DNA of 64,000 nt from Paenibacillus pabuli (GCF_023101145.1 NZ_CP073714.1:6076001-6140000); one strand, 5' to 3'; shown: positions 38,520-48,582, numbered from the stretch's first letter. The notes: generated from the sequence alone by a model not told the origin. Made by a program: numbers and translations.

Positions 38520-39476
38520 TCATCCCCTAACTTCTGCCAGTATCTGCTCTGCTCCCCGTTCAATCAATCTCCAAGCCACTTCTTCTCCAAGACGAACCGG
38601 ATCTTTGCCTGTCAAAGCTTCTTTAAGAATCAGTCCACCGTCTGGCGTGCCGACCATACCTGTTAATTGTAACGCGTTTTGTCCATTCGGGGAATCTGCA
38701 TCTTGCTGCGGCACCCATACCGCATGAGCTCCAATCGGAACCTGACAGCCCCCATTTAATACACTAAGGAAGCGACGTTCAGCCAACACAGGAAATGCGG
38801 TTTCCGGATCGTTATACAATTGCAACAGATGGAGAAGTTCCGCATCATCTTCACGGCATTCAATGCCGAGCGCACCCTGACCTACTGCAGGAAGACAAGC
38901 CTCTTCTGACAGATATTCCGTAATCCGATCCTGCCAGCCCATTCGATACAAACCAGCAGCAGCCAAAATAATGGCATCCAACCCCTCTGTCTCCAGCTTG
39001 CGCAGACGGGAATCAATATTGCCACGGAGCGATTCGAGTTGCAAATCAGGACGGTATGCTTTCAATTGACTGGATCGACGCAGACTGCTCGTCCCCACTC
39101 TTGCACCTTCCGGCAATTGATCCAATGTGAGTCCACCATTCGAAATCAGTGCATCACGTGGATCTGCACGGCGTGGAACAGCTCCGTTCGTCAACCCTTC
39201 AGGCAGCTCGGAAGGCATATCCTTCATGCTGTGGACAGCCATATCAATCGTATGATCCATCATCGCCTGTTCAATCTCTTTGACAAACAGTCCTTTGCCT
39301 CCGACTTTGGACAGGGTTACGTCAAGAATCAAATCTCCTTTTGTAACGATTTTATGTACTTCAAAATCAAAAGCTAATCCCTCCCGTTCACAAATATCAC
39401 GTAAATCTTGAATTACATGGCCAGTCTGGGTTAAAGCAAGTGCGCTTTGTCTGCTTCCCACTTTAATTGTCCGCAT
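38520..39476 (-). CDS. hemC: porphobilinogen deaminase (hydroxymethylbilane synthase)
   Basis: Polymerises four porphobilinogens to hydroxymethylbilane. The 318-residue enzyme begins with the KVGSRQSALALTQT signature and has the dipyrromethane-cofactor cysteine in LNGGCQVPIGAHA (about 246). AGGAGG precedes the ATG. It lies 2 bp after the sirC stop, so it is coupled to it. Confidence 0.96.
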   Translation of the reverse strand: MRTIKVGSRQSALALTQTGHVIQDLRDICEREGLAFDFEVHKIVTKGDLILDVTLSKVGGKGLFVKEIEQAMMDHTIDMAVHSMKDMPSELPEGLTNGAVPRRADPRDALISNGGLTLDQLPEGARVGTSSLRRSSQLKAYRPDLQLESLRGNIDSRLRKLETEGLDAIILAAAGLYRMGWQDRITEYLSEEACLPAVGQGALGIECREDDAELLHLLQLYNDPETAFPVLAERRFLSVLNGGCQVPIGAHAVWVPQQDADSPNGQNALQLTGMVGTPDGGLILKEALTGKDPVRLGEEVAWRLIERGAEQILAEVRG

Positions 39477-39478
39477 GT

Positions 39479-40129
39479 CTACACGTCCTCCTGATTATGG
39501 GATATCCAGTCCCCAATTTGTTCTTCGGTCCACCACTTAAACTGACCTGTACGGATATTCTCAAGCACATTCATTTCGGTTAAACGACGGAATAATTTAG
39601 CTCTGACACCTGGAGTAGATACACGTGCCTTTACTTCCATCCTCATCTGATACAAAAATTCAATATATGTCTCATACTCATCTCCGAATTGCTGTTCCAA
39701 GGTAGCACGAATTTCTGCGGCAGCCAGAGGCCCTGCTCCAGCGGTCGATATCGCAATGCTTAGTCTGCCACGCCTGACTACACTTGGTGTAATAAAGGTG
39801 CTTCGCTCAGAAGATATGGCGTCATTCACCAGTATACCCGCATCTTCAGCTTCTTGGACAACAGCTGTGTTCACTTCACTATGGTCCGTTGCCGCATATA
39901 CGAGAAAGGCCCCCCGCAAATCTCCATTGCGGTAGGACCGGGCCAGCCATTGAATTCGGGAATCATGATGCAATTGTTGTAACGTTGGCGTAATTTCCGG
40001 ACTAATCACTTTGATTTGCGCTTCCGCATGAAGCAAACCTTTTATTTTACGTTCAGCAACACGTCCGCCTCCAACGACGCAGCAGGATCTTCCTGATATA
40101 TCTACAAATATTGGCGTGTACCGTTCCAT
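39479..40129 (-). CDS. sirC: precorrin-2 dehydrogenase (SirC-type)
   Basis: A 216-residue NAD-dependent enzyme oxidising precorrin-2 to sirohydrochlorin on the way to sirohaem. The Rossmann loop CCVVGGGRVAERKIKGLL is at about residues 16-33, and the ATDHSEVN and STAGAGPLAA motifs of the CysG N-terminal family follow. No ferrochelatase domain is present and none is encoded in the window, so iron insertion must come from elsewhere. ATG 40127-40129 follows GGGAGAG; the frame is open 30 codons upstream into hemX. Confidence 0.88.
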   Translation of the reverse strand: MERYTPIFVDISGRSCCVVGGGRVAERKIKGLLHAEAQIKVISPEITPTLQQLHHDSRIQWLARSYRNGDLRGAFLVYAATDHSEVNTAVVQEAEDAGILVNDAISSERSTFITPSVVRRGRLSIAISTAGAGPLAAAEIRATLEQQFGDEYETYIEFLYQMRMEVKARVSTPGVRAKLFRRLTEMNVLENIRTGQFKWWTEEQIGDWISHNQEDV

Positions 40130-40134
40130 CCCAT

Positions 40135-40971
40135 TCACTCTCCCGTCCAACGATGAAACGCTGAATACGCATTGGATAAAAAACTGATAATGACAAAAGC
40201 ATATCCAATCAGCGTCCATCTCGCCATAATGACTGTGGAGAACTGCTTCCTTCTTTTGAAGACGAAGTACCCCACATAGATCGCTATGGCAAGCCCCGTG
40301 GCAATAACCTTGAGATCCAGAAGCAGGCCCCAGCGCGTCTCGGCCACAATAGACAATACCGCGAGCATGATTGAAACACCAAGAAGAGGTGTGCCGATCA
40401 GTGTAGCCCCATCCATGTATTTGCCGATCACTTCGAGACTTGGCAAACGACGTACGGTATCATTCCATTTCTTATTCTTCAGCTTGCGGTGCAGAAACAG
40501 ATATAACATGGCAAATACAGCACCCACCGTCAGCGCCGCAAAACCAAGATTCGCCAAGGTGATATGCATAATAAGCAATCCGTGCACAGTCTGCCAGTTA
40601 TGGAGAGATATCTCACCTGCGGTAAACCACAAACGGTTCAACACCGTAACGAAGAAACCCACCACGTTCAGCAACAGAATGACAAATTCGGATCGCTGGA
40701 TCCGTGTCATTACCAGAGACACCAGCACGATGCTAAATGAAAAGATAAACAAAAAATCAAACGTGGTGTAGATTGGGAAATGCCTTTCGGTTAACATACG
40801 TAAAATGACATGGAACACCTGAAGCGCCCATACAATAACAAGAAACCCTGTGCCTGTCCGCTTCGCCCCCGCATTGCGTCGAATGCAGTCCGAGAAATAG
40901 AACAGTAGGCTCAGGGCATACATATAGATTAAAGCTTCATAGATTTGTTCAGCCAGGGTCAAGCTGCCCAC
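40135..40971 (-). CDS. hemX: HemX, cytochrome c assembly (CcsA)-type membrane protein
   Basis: A 278-residue protein with about eight membrane helices and the family histidine/tryptophan-rich segment around WFTAGEISLHNWQTVHGLLIMHIT. In B. subtilis HemX lowers the level of HemA. It follows hemA by 5 bp. The frame opens with GTG at 40969-40971, but AAGGCGGG lies right against that codon; TTG at 40960-40962 (codon 4) has better spacing and may be the true start. Confidence 0.87.
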   Translation of the reverse strand: MGSLTLAEQIYEALIYMYALSLLFYFSDCIRRNAGAKRTGTGFLVIVWALQVFHVILRMLTERHFPIYTTFDFLFIFSFSIVLVSLVMTRIQRSEFVILLLNVVGFFVTVLNRLWFTAGEISLHNWQTVHGLLIMHITLANLGFAALTVGAVFAMLYLFLHRKLKNKKWNDTVRRLPSLEVIGKYMDGATLIGTPLLGVSIMLAVLSIVAETRWGLLLDLKVIATGLAIAIYVGYFVFKRRKQFSTVIMARWTLIGYAFVIISFLSNAYSAFHRWTGE

Positions 40972-40976
40972 CCGCC

Positions 40977-42365
40977 TTATACGCCTGCCGGAGCATAAGC
41001 CGGCACGGGGTCTTGCCGGGAATCATTAAGATGAACGGCATCCGGTTTGCGCAGAGCCGAGGCATCACTCTGATTCACTTTCTCAGCGGCCACCTCTACT
41101 GCATCCTCCAGAGCAAAGATCTGAGTAAACATGCGCAGCGCTTCATCACCGTGCTTGGAACCTGCCATTTCCTTAATCCGGTTAATTGGATCTGTGGTCA
41201 TTTGATTCACGATGCTTTTCGTCAGACGACGGATCACTTTGCGCTGATGTTCGTCCAGTTCAGGCAATTTATTAAATAGACTATCCATCGTTTCTTCATG
41301 AATGGAAGCACCTTTCTCCTGCAAAGCACGAATCACAGGACGAACGCCCAACGTTTTGAGCCAGTGATAATAATCTTCCATCTCCAGTTCAATCATTTCC
41401 TCGATTTTGGCAGCTTCCACCTTACGCATCTCCAGATTGCTCTCCACGATTCCTTCCAAATCATCAATATCATAAAGGAATACATTGGATAACTCGCCGA
41501 TCGCCGGATCGATATCCCGCGGAACAGCAATATCAATGAGGAACAGTGGGCGTGATTGACGACGCTTCATACTCTCCCGCACAACTGTGGCATCCAGTAC
41601 ATATTTTTCGGCGCCTGTCGAACTGATGACAATATCAACCTCGTTCAGTCTCGCCAATGCCTGCTCCATCGTGCAAGGGGTTCCCCGAAACTTCGCTGCC
41701 AGTTCCTCAGCTCGCGCAAGTGTACGATTCGCCACAATGACTTCGGAAGCTCCGTTGGCATACAGATGTTTTACGGTAAGTTCACTCATTTTGCCGGCAC
41801 CCAGAATCAGCACCTTTTTATCCGTAAACATACCAAAGATACGCTTGCCCAGTTCTACAGCAGCATAACTTACAGATACCGCACTCTCTCCGATCGAAGT
41901 CTCTGAATGCGCGCGTTTGCCTAATGTAACTGCCTGTTTGAACAGCTTGTTAAACCAGGTCCCCGTAACTTTCTCTTCTTGGGCTTTGAAAAAAGCCTGT
42001 TTCACCTGTCCAAGAATCTGAGTCTCGCCAATAACCATTGAGTCCAGCCCACAGATGACACGGAACAAATGGCGCATGGCTTGATCATCTTCATATATAT
42101 ATAAGTGTTGCGTGAATTCTTCCCGTGGAACATTAAACCATTGTTCCATGAATGTCCGAATAAAATAACCACACATGTGAAGACGGTCTACCACAACATA
42201 CAACTCGGTACGGTTACATGTGGCTACGATTACACCTTCCAATACACTCTTGGTCAGCTTGAGCTGCTGCAGCGCTTCAGACAAATCCTTTTCTGCAAAT
42301 GTGAATCGTTCCCTAACCTCTACAGGCGCCGTGCGATAGTTCAAACCAACGACAACGATGTGCAT
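40977..42365 (-). CDS. hemA: glutamyl-tRNA reductase
   Basis: The first committed enzyme of C5 tetrapyrrole synthesis, reducing Glu-tRNA to glutamate-1-semialdehyde. The 462-residue protein has GLNYRTAPVEVRERF near the start, the catalytic cysteine in ATCNRTELYVV (about 50), the NADPH loop LGAGKMSELT (about 190) and a C-terminal dimerisation helix region. AGGTGAAC precedes the ATG. It heads the haem operon. Confidence 0.96.
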   Translation of the reverse strand: MHIVVVGLNYRTAPVEVRERFTFAEKDLSEALQQLKLTKSVLEGVIVATCNRTELYVVVDRLHMCGYFIRTFMEQWFNVPREEFTQHLYIYEDDQAMRHLFRVICGLDSMVIGETQILGQVKQAFFKAQEEKVTGTWFNKLFKQAVTLGKRAHSETSIGESAVSVSYAAVELGKRIFGMFTDKKVLILGAGKMSELTVKHLYANGASEVIVANRTLARAEELAAKFRGTPCTMEQALARLNEVDIVISSTGAEKYVLDATVVRESMKRRQSRPLFLIDIAVPRDIDPAIGELSNVFLYDIDDLEGIVESNLEMRKVEAAKIEEMIELEMEDYYHWLKTLGVRPVIRALQEKGASIHEETMDSLFNKLPELDEHQRKVIRRLTKSIVNQMTTDPINRIKEMAGSKHGDEALRMFTQIFALEDAVEVAAEKVNQSDASALRKPDAVHLNDSRQDPVPAYAPAGV

Positions 42366-42443
42366 TGCAAGTTCACCTGCCTAATAAATTTCCAATCAAA
42401 GTGTTTTCTACATATGTTCATCCATTTATGATTGACATGGTTA

Positions 42444-42449
42444 ATTATA
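42444..42449 (-). promoter_or_regulatory. extended -10 promoter upstream of hemA
   Basis: A perfect TATAAT on the minus strand with TGA before it (extended -10), about 80 nt upstream of the hemA ATG. The -35 region is poor (GGTCAA or similar). No haem- or PerR-type operator was recognised. The rest of 42366-42606 shows no gene. Confidence 0.5.
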
Positions 42450-42606
42450 TCACACATCCATACATTGACCGGGCTATTTTTATGAAATGTTTATGAAATC
42501 CCCATGTAAATCATCCTATGCATTGTCATTTATTGTAGTGTCTCACCAATCTTCACCGTTATACGTTAAACCCTTGTTTTAAAGATAAAGATTCATGAAA
42601 ATTTCA

Positions 42607-42642
42607 TATAAAACAAATAGCCATGGAAGGCCCCATGACTAT
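42607..42642 (-). terminator. terminator after the unknown gene at 42732-43322
   Basis: ATAGTCATGG pairs with CCATGGCTAT (42617-42642, one mismatch, 6-nt loop) and is followed by TTGTTTTAT on the minus strand. A second hairpin (TTGGGATG/CATCCCAA) lies just before it at about 42649-42675. Confidence 0.72.
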
Positions 42643-42731
42643 TCAGGTTTGGGATGATTTTTGGACCATCCCAAGATATCTAAACATTATTCATGCTGTC
42701 GTAATTCAATCATGTATTCCATACCTTCAGG

Positions 42732-43322
42732 TTAATAGGCTTCAAGCTCAAACAGCCGTTTCTGGTTACGAGCAAGCTTTTCATCAATCTGTTGGATTTG
42801 TTCAGGAGTAGAAGCACCCCTTCTTGTATCGAGTAATAAATCAGTCTCGACGTAAATCCGGTTTATCTCGCGTTCAACATCCCGAGCATGGAATACATGC
42901 TGCAACTCAAGCAATGTATTTTTGTATTCGTAGATGACTCGGATATTCTCACCGGTCTGCTCCACGATTTTACGGACAACGCCTTGAGCATAAACATACG
43001 TCATGGTGAACTCTTCATAAATACGATGGATAACGCCGTCACCCTTAAAGTTCATAAAGAGCTTCCGAACTACGTTCGTCAGATGATGGTTTACCAGGCG
43101 GCAAGATAACTCACAGATGTAAAACCCTTCCATACGGTCAAATGGGAAATGAACTTGTTCTCCACTCACATCTTCTAACACAATCTCCTGACAGCCATTC
43201 TCCATCACCTTCACACGTTGATGAATCCGGCCATCGTCTGTCATGCGCAAAAACTGATGCATCTGGGGTTCTGACAATTTCAAAGTCGCTTTAACATACT
43301 CTGTGGCTAATCGCTGAGCCAT
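42732..43322 (-). CDS. unrecognised conserved-looking cytosolic protein
   Basis: A 196-residue soluble protein without signal peptide or membrane segment. It has mixed alpha/beta composition in the first 140 residues (VKVMENGCQEIVLEDVSGEQVHFPF, then FYICELSCRLVN) and a highly charged helical C terminus (about 145-195) that could form a coiled coil. Two cysteines in the middle are notable. I do not recognise the family. It is a single-gene transcript between hemA and engB, where B. subtilis has ysxD; ysxD encodes a different, membrane-type protein, so it is not an ortholog by appearance. Confidence 0.75.
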   Translation of the reverse strand: MAQRLATEYVKATLKLSEPQMHQFLRMTDDGRIHQRVKVMENGCQEIVLEDVSGEQVHFPFDRMEGFYICELSCRLVNHHLTNVVRKLFMNFKGDGVIHRIYEEFTMTYVYAQGVVRKIVEQTGENIRVIYEYKNTLLELQHVFHARDVEREINRIYVETDLLLDTRRGASTPEQIQQIDEKLARNQKRLFELEAY

Positions 43323-43588
43323 AAAAATCTCCTCAATTCTTTCCCGATTATTTTGTCTTCCTGCACATGTGCAGTGATCTCAAAATTGTTCAGGCCGGCA
43401 ATACCGGTTCTTGGATACGATTGGCACATATGCACCTATGCTCATTATACACTACCGTATAGCTATTTCGCTCCAAAAGAAAACAATGATATTTCACCGA
43501 AAACCCATGAAATATGGATTAATTCTTGATCTTATCAAACATAACCCCAAGTTGCTCACTTTCCTAAATAAAATGGCACAATCCCTGG

Positions 43589-44242
43589 TTATTTGTTCAT
43601 TTCGTGGTCTTCGTGACTTTCTTCAGCTTGTGGCTCATCTTCGTCTGTAGCCTGACCGATTCCAGCATAACGGGTGATGATCTCCCATAATTCTTCTTTC
43701 CCCAAACCTTCTTCCGATGAAAACGGTACAAACAGATCACCTGGACGAAGATCCAGCCCTTGCTTGATGATTTTGATATGTTTTGGTCGACGTGTTTTGG
43801 GAATCTTGTCCAGTTTGGTTGCTACTACAACGAGAGGAAGCCCATGATGACGCAGCCACTCATTCATCATTTTGTCATCCTTGGATGGTTCGTGTCTGAT
43901 ATCCACCATCTGCATAACGAGCTTCAATTCCTTACGCTGCAATAGGTACTTCTCCATCATCTTACCCCAGGCAAAACGCTGCTCTTTCGATACCTTAGCA
44001 TAGCCATAACCCGGAAAATCCACAAAATAGAGATCCTGATTGATTTTATAATAGTTCAGTTGCTGTGTCTTACCAGGGGTGGAACTTGTCCGTGCCAAGT
44101 TTTTGCGATTAATCAAACGGTTGATCAAAGATGATTTCCCTACATTGGATCGTCCCGCCAAGGCAATCTCGGGCAGGCCGTCCTCGGGGTATTGTTCAGG
44201 CCGAACGGCGCTGATAATAAATTCGGATTGATTTACTTTCAT
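43589..44242 (-). CDS. engB: ribosome biogenesis GTPase YsxC/EngB
   Basis: A 217-residue essential GTPase acting in late 50S assembly. G1 GRSNVGKSS (about 30-38), G2 region TPGKTQ, G3 DFPGYG, G4 TKLDK and G5 FSSEEG are all visible. The C-terminal tail is acidic and rich in Glu, Asp and His. It lies downstream of lonA as in B. subtilis, but a strong terminator stands between them here. Confidence 0.95.
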   Translation of the reverse strand: MKVNQSEFIISAVRPEQYPEDGLPEIALAGRSNVGKSSLINRLINRKNLARTSSTPGKTQQLNYYKINQDLYFVDFPGYGYAKVSKEQRFAWGKMMEKYLLQRKELKLVMQMVDIRHEPSKDDKMMNEWLRHHGLPLVVVATKLDKIPKTRRPKHIKIIKQGLDLRPGDLFVPFSSEEGLGKEELWEIITRYAGIGQATDEDEPQAEESHEDHEMNK

Positions 44243-44324
44243 AATGTATCTGTCCTCTCTTGAACACCTGTGCTCTTACTTATAGCTGCTGTTGGTATTA
44301 TGCCATGGATTGTTCTATCATACC

Positions 44325-44369
44325 AAAAAAACCGTTCCAGCGGACGCCAAAGCTTCCGCAGAACGGTTT
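44325..44369 (-). terminator. terminator after lonA
   Basis: AAACCGTTC..GCGGA pairs with TCCGC..GAACGGTTT (44329-44369) and runs into T7 on the minus strand, between lonA and engB. Confidence 0.88.
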
Positions 44370-44398
44370 ACTCTTCATACGATCCCTCGTTTAACGGG

Positions 44399-46738
44399 CT
44401 ACAGATGCATTCCTGCCTGTTCTACAAGCGCATGTTGCAGCACCTGATCCATATGGGCTACAGGGACAAATTCCACATCTTCCTTGATGCTGTCCGGAAT
44501 ATCCCGCAGGTCCCGTTCGTTATCCTTGGGCAATAATATTTTTTTGTAACCGGCGCGGTGGGCTGCCAGTGATTTTTCCTTCAGTCCGCCAATCGGCAAC
44601 ACGCGGCCACGCAGCGTTATTTCGCCAGTCATGGCAATGTCTTTGGAGACATGTTTGTTCGTCAACGCAGAGATTAACGCTGTCGCCATCGTAATCCCGG
44701 CAGATGGTCCATCTTTTGGAATGGCTCCTTCCGGAACGTGAATATGGATATCGTTTTTCTCGTGGAAGTCAGACGGAATGCCAAGCTGTGCAGCTTTGGA
44801 GCGGGTGTAGCTGAATGCCGCCTGAGCCGATTCCTTCATGACATCGCCCAGTTTACCTGTCAGCGTCAGCTTGCCTGTTCCAGGCACAACGGTAACCTCG
44901 ATCACAAGGGTATCTCCACCCACTTCAGTCCACGCCAGTCCCGTCACAGTACCAATCTGATCTTCCAGTTCAGCCATACCATAGCGGAATTTACCAGGAC
45001 CAAGGTAATCCTTCACTTCATCCGGTGTAATGTTAATCTGGCCTTCCATACCGGACACGATGTTTTTGGCCGCTTTCCGGCACAACGAAGCCATCTGTTG
45101 TTCCAGATTCCGTACGCCGGACTCTCGTGTATATTCACGAATGACACGCAGCAAGCTGTCATCCCCGATATTGAGCTGATCTTCTTCCAGGCCATGGTCC
45201 TGTTTCTGTTTTGGCAGCAAATAGTTTTTGGCAATTTGCAGCTTCTCCAGTTCGGTATACCCCGGAATATTGAGCATCTCCATCCGGTCCAGAAGTGGAC
45301 GTGGAATGTTATGCACGGTGTTGGCCGTTGTAATAAACATAACGTTAGATAAGTCAAACGGCAATTCTACAAAATGGTCACTGAACGTGTTGTTCTGTTC
45401 AGGATCAAGTACTTCAAGCAACGCTGCGGAAGGGTCTCCACGGAAGTCTGAAGCCATTTTATCGATCTCGTCCAGCAGGAACACCGGATTGAGTGAACCC
45501 GCCGTTTTCATACCCTGAATGATACGGCCTGGCATTGCACCCACATAGGTACGACGATGACCACGAATTTCGGCTTCATCCCTTACACCGCCAAGCGATA
45601 TTCTGACGAATTCGCGTCCAAGCGATCTGGCAATGGAGCGGGCAAGCGATGTTTTGCCGACCCCTGGAGGTCCAACCAGACAGAGGATCGGTCCTTTAAG
45701 CTTTTTCACAAGCTTCTGAACAGCCAGATATTCAAGCACACGCTCTTTCGGTTTTTCCAAACCGTAGTGATCTGCATTTAGCACATCTTCAGCCTTTTGG
45801 ATATCCAGATCATCGTCTGTCATCTGCGTCCAAGGCAGTCCCAGCAGCCAATCCACATAGTTGCGAATTACGCCGCCTTCAGCAGAACTGGATGGCATTT
45901 TCTCCAGTCGATCAATTTCTTTCTCAACCTTTTCCTTCACCTTGTCCGGCAAGCCAAGGGCCTCCATCTGATTGCGGAGTTCCTCCACCTCGCCGGCACG
46001 GCCCTCTTTCTCACCCAGCTCTTTCTGAATTGCCTTCATCTGCTCACGCAGATAGTATTCTTTCTGGGTTTTTTCCATTTGTTTCTTCACGCGCTGGCTG
46101 ATTTTGCGTTCAAGCTCCAGTACTTCCCTCTCATTGTTCAGGATGTCCAGCAGCTTCTCCAACCGTTCACGGACGTCGATGGTCTCCAAAATCTCCTGTT
46201 TGTCCTTAATCTTCAAGGACAGGTGACTGGTGATAACATCGGCCAAGCGACCTGGTTCTTCGATATCTGACACGGCTGCAAGTGTCTCGGGTGTAACCTT
46301 TTTGGACAGATTAATATAATTTTCGAACTGGTTCAGAACTGTACGCATCAGTGCATCTGTTTCCGGATGACTGTTCTCCTCTTCAGGAAGCTCTTGAGCC
46401 AGAACCTCATAGTATTCCTCGTTGTCCGTATATTCAATGATTTCAGCCCGTTCCAAGCCTTCCACAAGTACACGAATCGTTCCGTTTGGAAGCTTCAGCA
46501 TCTGTCTCACCTTGGCAACAGTTCCGATTCTGAAAATGTCATCTTGTGTTGGTTCTTCAATATTTACCTCGGCTTGGGAACATAGGAGAATCAAATGTTC
46601 TTCTACCATCGCTTTTTCTAAAGCCTTGACCGATTTCTCCCGGCCCACATCGAGATGCAGTACCATACTCGGGTAGACGAGAAGTCCTCTTAAAGGCAGT
46701 AAAGGAAAACGACGACCTTTCGTTTTGCTCGGTCCCAT
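44399..46738 (-). CDS. lonA: ATP-dependent protease LonA
   Basis: A 779-residue AAA+ serine protease with an N-terminal substrate-recognition domain (1-210), Walker A GPPGVGKTS (about 355), Walker B and a C-terminal protease domain with the Ser-Lys dyad (Ser in PKDGPSAGITM, about 680; Lys in GGLKEKSLAAHRAG). It degrades misfolded and regulatory proteins. ATG 46736-46738 after GGAGGTG is preferred to the frame opening 14 codons earlier. Downstream of lonB, as in B. subtilis. Confidence 0.96.
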   Translation of the reverse strand: MGPSKTKGRRFPLLPLRGLLVYPSMVLHLDVGREKSVKALEKAMVEEHLILLCSQAEVNIEEPTQDDIFRIGTVAKVRQMLKLPNGTIRVLVEGLERAEIIEYTDNEEYYEVLAQELPEEENSHPETDALMRTVLNQFENYINLSKKVTPETLAAVSDIEEPGRLADVITSHLSLKIKDKQEILETIDVRERLEKLLDILNNEREVLELERKISQRVKKQMEKTQKEYYLREQMKAIQKELGEKEGRAGEVEELRNQMEALGLPDKVKEKVEKEIDRLEKMPSSSAEGGVIRNYVDWLLGLPWTQMTDDDLDIQKAEDVLNADHYGLEKPKERVLEYLAVQKLVKKLKGPILCLVGPPGVGKTSLARSIARSLGREFVRISLGGVRDEAEIRGHRRTYVGAMPGRIIQGMKTAGSLNPVFLLDEIDKMASDFRGDPSAALLEVLDPEQNNTFSDHFVELPFDLSNVMFITTANTVHNIPRPLLDRMEMLNIPGYTELEKLQIAKNYLLPKQKQDHGLEEDQLNIGDDSLLRVIREYTRESGVRNLEQQMASLCRKAAKNIVSGMEGQINITPDEVKDYLGPGKFRYGMAELEDQIGTVTGLAWTEVGGDTLVIEVTVVPGTGKLTLTGKLGDVMKESAQAAFSYTRSKAAQLGIPSDFHEKNDIHIHVPEGAIPKDGPSAGITMATALISALTNKHVSKDIAMTGEITLRGRVLPIGGLKEKSLAAHRAGYKKILLPKDNERDLRDIPDSIKEDVEFVPVAHMDQVLQHALVEQAGMHL

Positions 46739-46824
46739 CGCTTTCGCACCTCCAATGGCTCTCAGGTTGTAGTCATTCATTATTCTATCAAATGTTCACA
46801 TAAAAAACCAATGAGGGGAAAGGC

Positions 46825-48582
46825 TTAACAGCTTCCCGAATCTGTAACCTGTCTTGGACGGGGCAGGTCAGCACGCAAATAAGATGCGCTTGCTGGCGGA
46901 AAAACCTCCGATCCAGGTATCGCCGTCTCCTCCGCAAGGTTGATTTGTTTGGCTTGCTCCTCATTAGGTACCCAGTCAAACACTTCCCGGAACACGTCTT
47001 CAACGGTATCGACCGGAACAACACGTAAGCCATCCAGATTTTCAAAGATAGACTGCCAGTTCTCTGCCGGAATAATGACTGTTTTAGCACCCGCCTGGAA
47101 TGCAGCCTCTACCTTAGCTAATACACCACCGATCGGCTTTACCCTGCCATGAATACTGATCTCGCCAGTCATCGCCGTCTCATGATCAATTGGACGCCCC
47201 TGGATCGCAGATGTAATGGCTGTAGCCATGGCAATACCCGCAGACGGACCATCAATTGGTGTTCCACCTGGGAAGTTAATGTGTAAATCATAATCGTTAG
47301 GTCGAATGCCCATGGCCTTTAATACGGTTAACACATTTTCAACCGAACCTTTAGCCATGCTTTTTCTCCGGAGCGTACGTGAGCCGCCTCCAATCTCCTC
47401 TTCATCCACAACACCCGTAATGTTGATTCGCCCCTGATCTTTAAGAGCCGGAACAGCAGATACTTCGATCTCCAGAATGGTGCCCATATTGGGTCCATAC
47501 ACGGCCAAGCCGTTTACAAAACCAATCTGCGGCCGCTGAGGAACCTTCCGGTCTGGACGAGGTTGAATTTGACTACTGCCAGCCACCCACTCCACATCCG
47601 ATGCCTGCAGCGTTTCACGTTTTTCAGTCAAGGCCAGCCCAGCAGCGAGCTGAATAATATTGACCGCTTCACGGCCATTGGTTGCATACCGCTTGACCAC
47701 AGCCACTGCTTCGGGACATGGACTGAAACCGATTTTCTGCACGGCATCCTCTGCAATTTGCCCGATCTCTTCGGGCAGCAATGGACGGAAATAGACCTCC
47801 ATGCAGCGCGACCGCAAGGCTGGAGGCAGTTCATGGGGCGAACGAGTTGTTGCACCAACCAGACGAAAATCGGCTGGCAGACCATTTTGAAAAATATCGT
47901 GGATATAAGCAGGAGTATGCGTGTCTTCCGAGTTATAGTACGCACTTTCCAAAAAGACCTTGCGGTCCTCCAATACTTTCAGCAATTTATTCATCTGGAT
48001 GGAATGCAGTTCACCGATTTCATCAATAAAGAGCATTCCCCCGTGGGCTTTTGTAACCGCACCAGGTTTGGGCTGAGGAATGCCTGCTACCCCCATCGCT
48101 CCAGCTCCCTGATAGATCGGATCATGCACTGAACCAATCAAAGGATCTGCAATACCCCGTTCATCAAAACGCGCCGTCGTGGCATCGAGTTCCGTGAATT
48201 TGGCATCGGCCTTGAAGGGAGATGACGGATTCTTTTTGGCTTCTTCCAAAACCACCCTTGCAGCAGCTGTTTTCCCTACTCCTGGGGGTCCATATATAAT
48301 GACATGCTGTGGGTTAGCGCTGCATAACGCGGCTTTAAGGGCGCGGAGTCCATCTTTTTGCCCCACAATGTCATTAATGGTTGCTGGACGTGTCTTTTCA
48401 GCCAGAGGCTTGGTGAGTGAAATGGAGCGCAACTTCCGCAGCTTTTCCAGTTCCTTGCGGGATTCACGTTCTACCGCACTGCGATTCGTTTTCTGGCCAC
48501 GAAGTAAATTCCAGAAATACAAACCGATCACCACACCAAAAAATAACTGGATCATCATGATGATCATACCAAAATCACCCAT
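46825..48582 (-). CDS. lonB: Lon-like protease LonB, forespore type
   Basis: A 585-residue membrane-anchored Lon without the LonA N-domain. It has one N-terminal hydrophobic helix (about 5-26), an AAA+ module with YGPPGVGKTAAAR (about 96-108) and FIDEIGEL, and a Lon protease domain with the dyad Ser in GPSAGIAMATA (about 472) and a downstream Lys. In B. subtilis it is made in the forespore under SigF; a SigF-like promoter is present here too. Its C-terminal tail of about 40 residues has no recognised domain. Confidence 0.93.
   Translation of the reverse strand: MGDFGMIIMMIQLFFGVVIGLYFWNLLRGQKTNRSAVERESRKELEKLRKLRSISLTKPLAEKTRPATINDIVGQKDGLRALKAALCSANPQHVIIYGPPGVGKTAAARVVLEEAKKNPSSPFKADAKFTELDATTARFDERGIADPLIGSVHDPIYQGAGAMGVAGIPQPKPGAVTKAHGGMLFIDEIGELHSIQMNKLLKVLEDRKVFLESAYYNSEDTHTPAYIHDIFQNGLPADFRLVGATTRSPHELPPALRSRCMEVYFRPLLPEEIGQIAEDAVQKIGFSPCPEAVAVVKRYATNGREAVNIIQLAAGLALTEKRETLQASDVEWVAGSSQIQPRPDRKVPQRPQIGFVNGLAVYGPNMGTILEIEVSAVPALKDQGRINITGVVDEEEIGGGSRTLRRKSMAKGSVENVLTVLKAMGIRPNDYDLHINFPGGTPIDGPSAGIAMATAITSAIQGRPIDHETAMTGEISIHGRVKPIGGVLAKVEAAFQAGAKTVIIPAENWQSIFENLDGLRVVPVDTVEDVFREVFDWVPNEEQAKQINLAEETAIPGSEVFPPASASYLRADLPRPRQVTDSGSC

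Noticed and set aside
42432..42460. Plus-strand promoter starting with TTGACA
   Set aside because: A perfect -35 exists but no -10 at 16-18 nt and no plus-strand gene follows.
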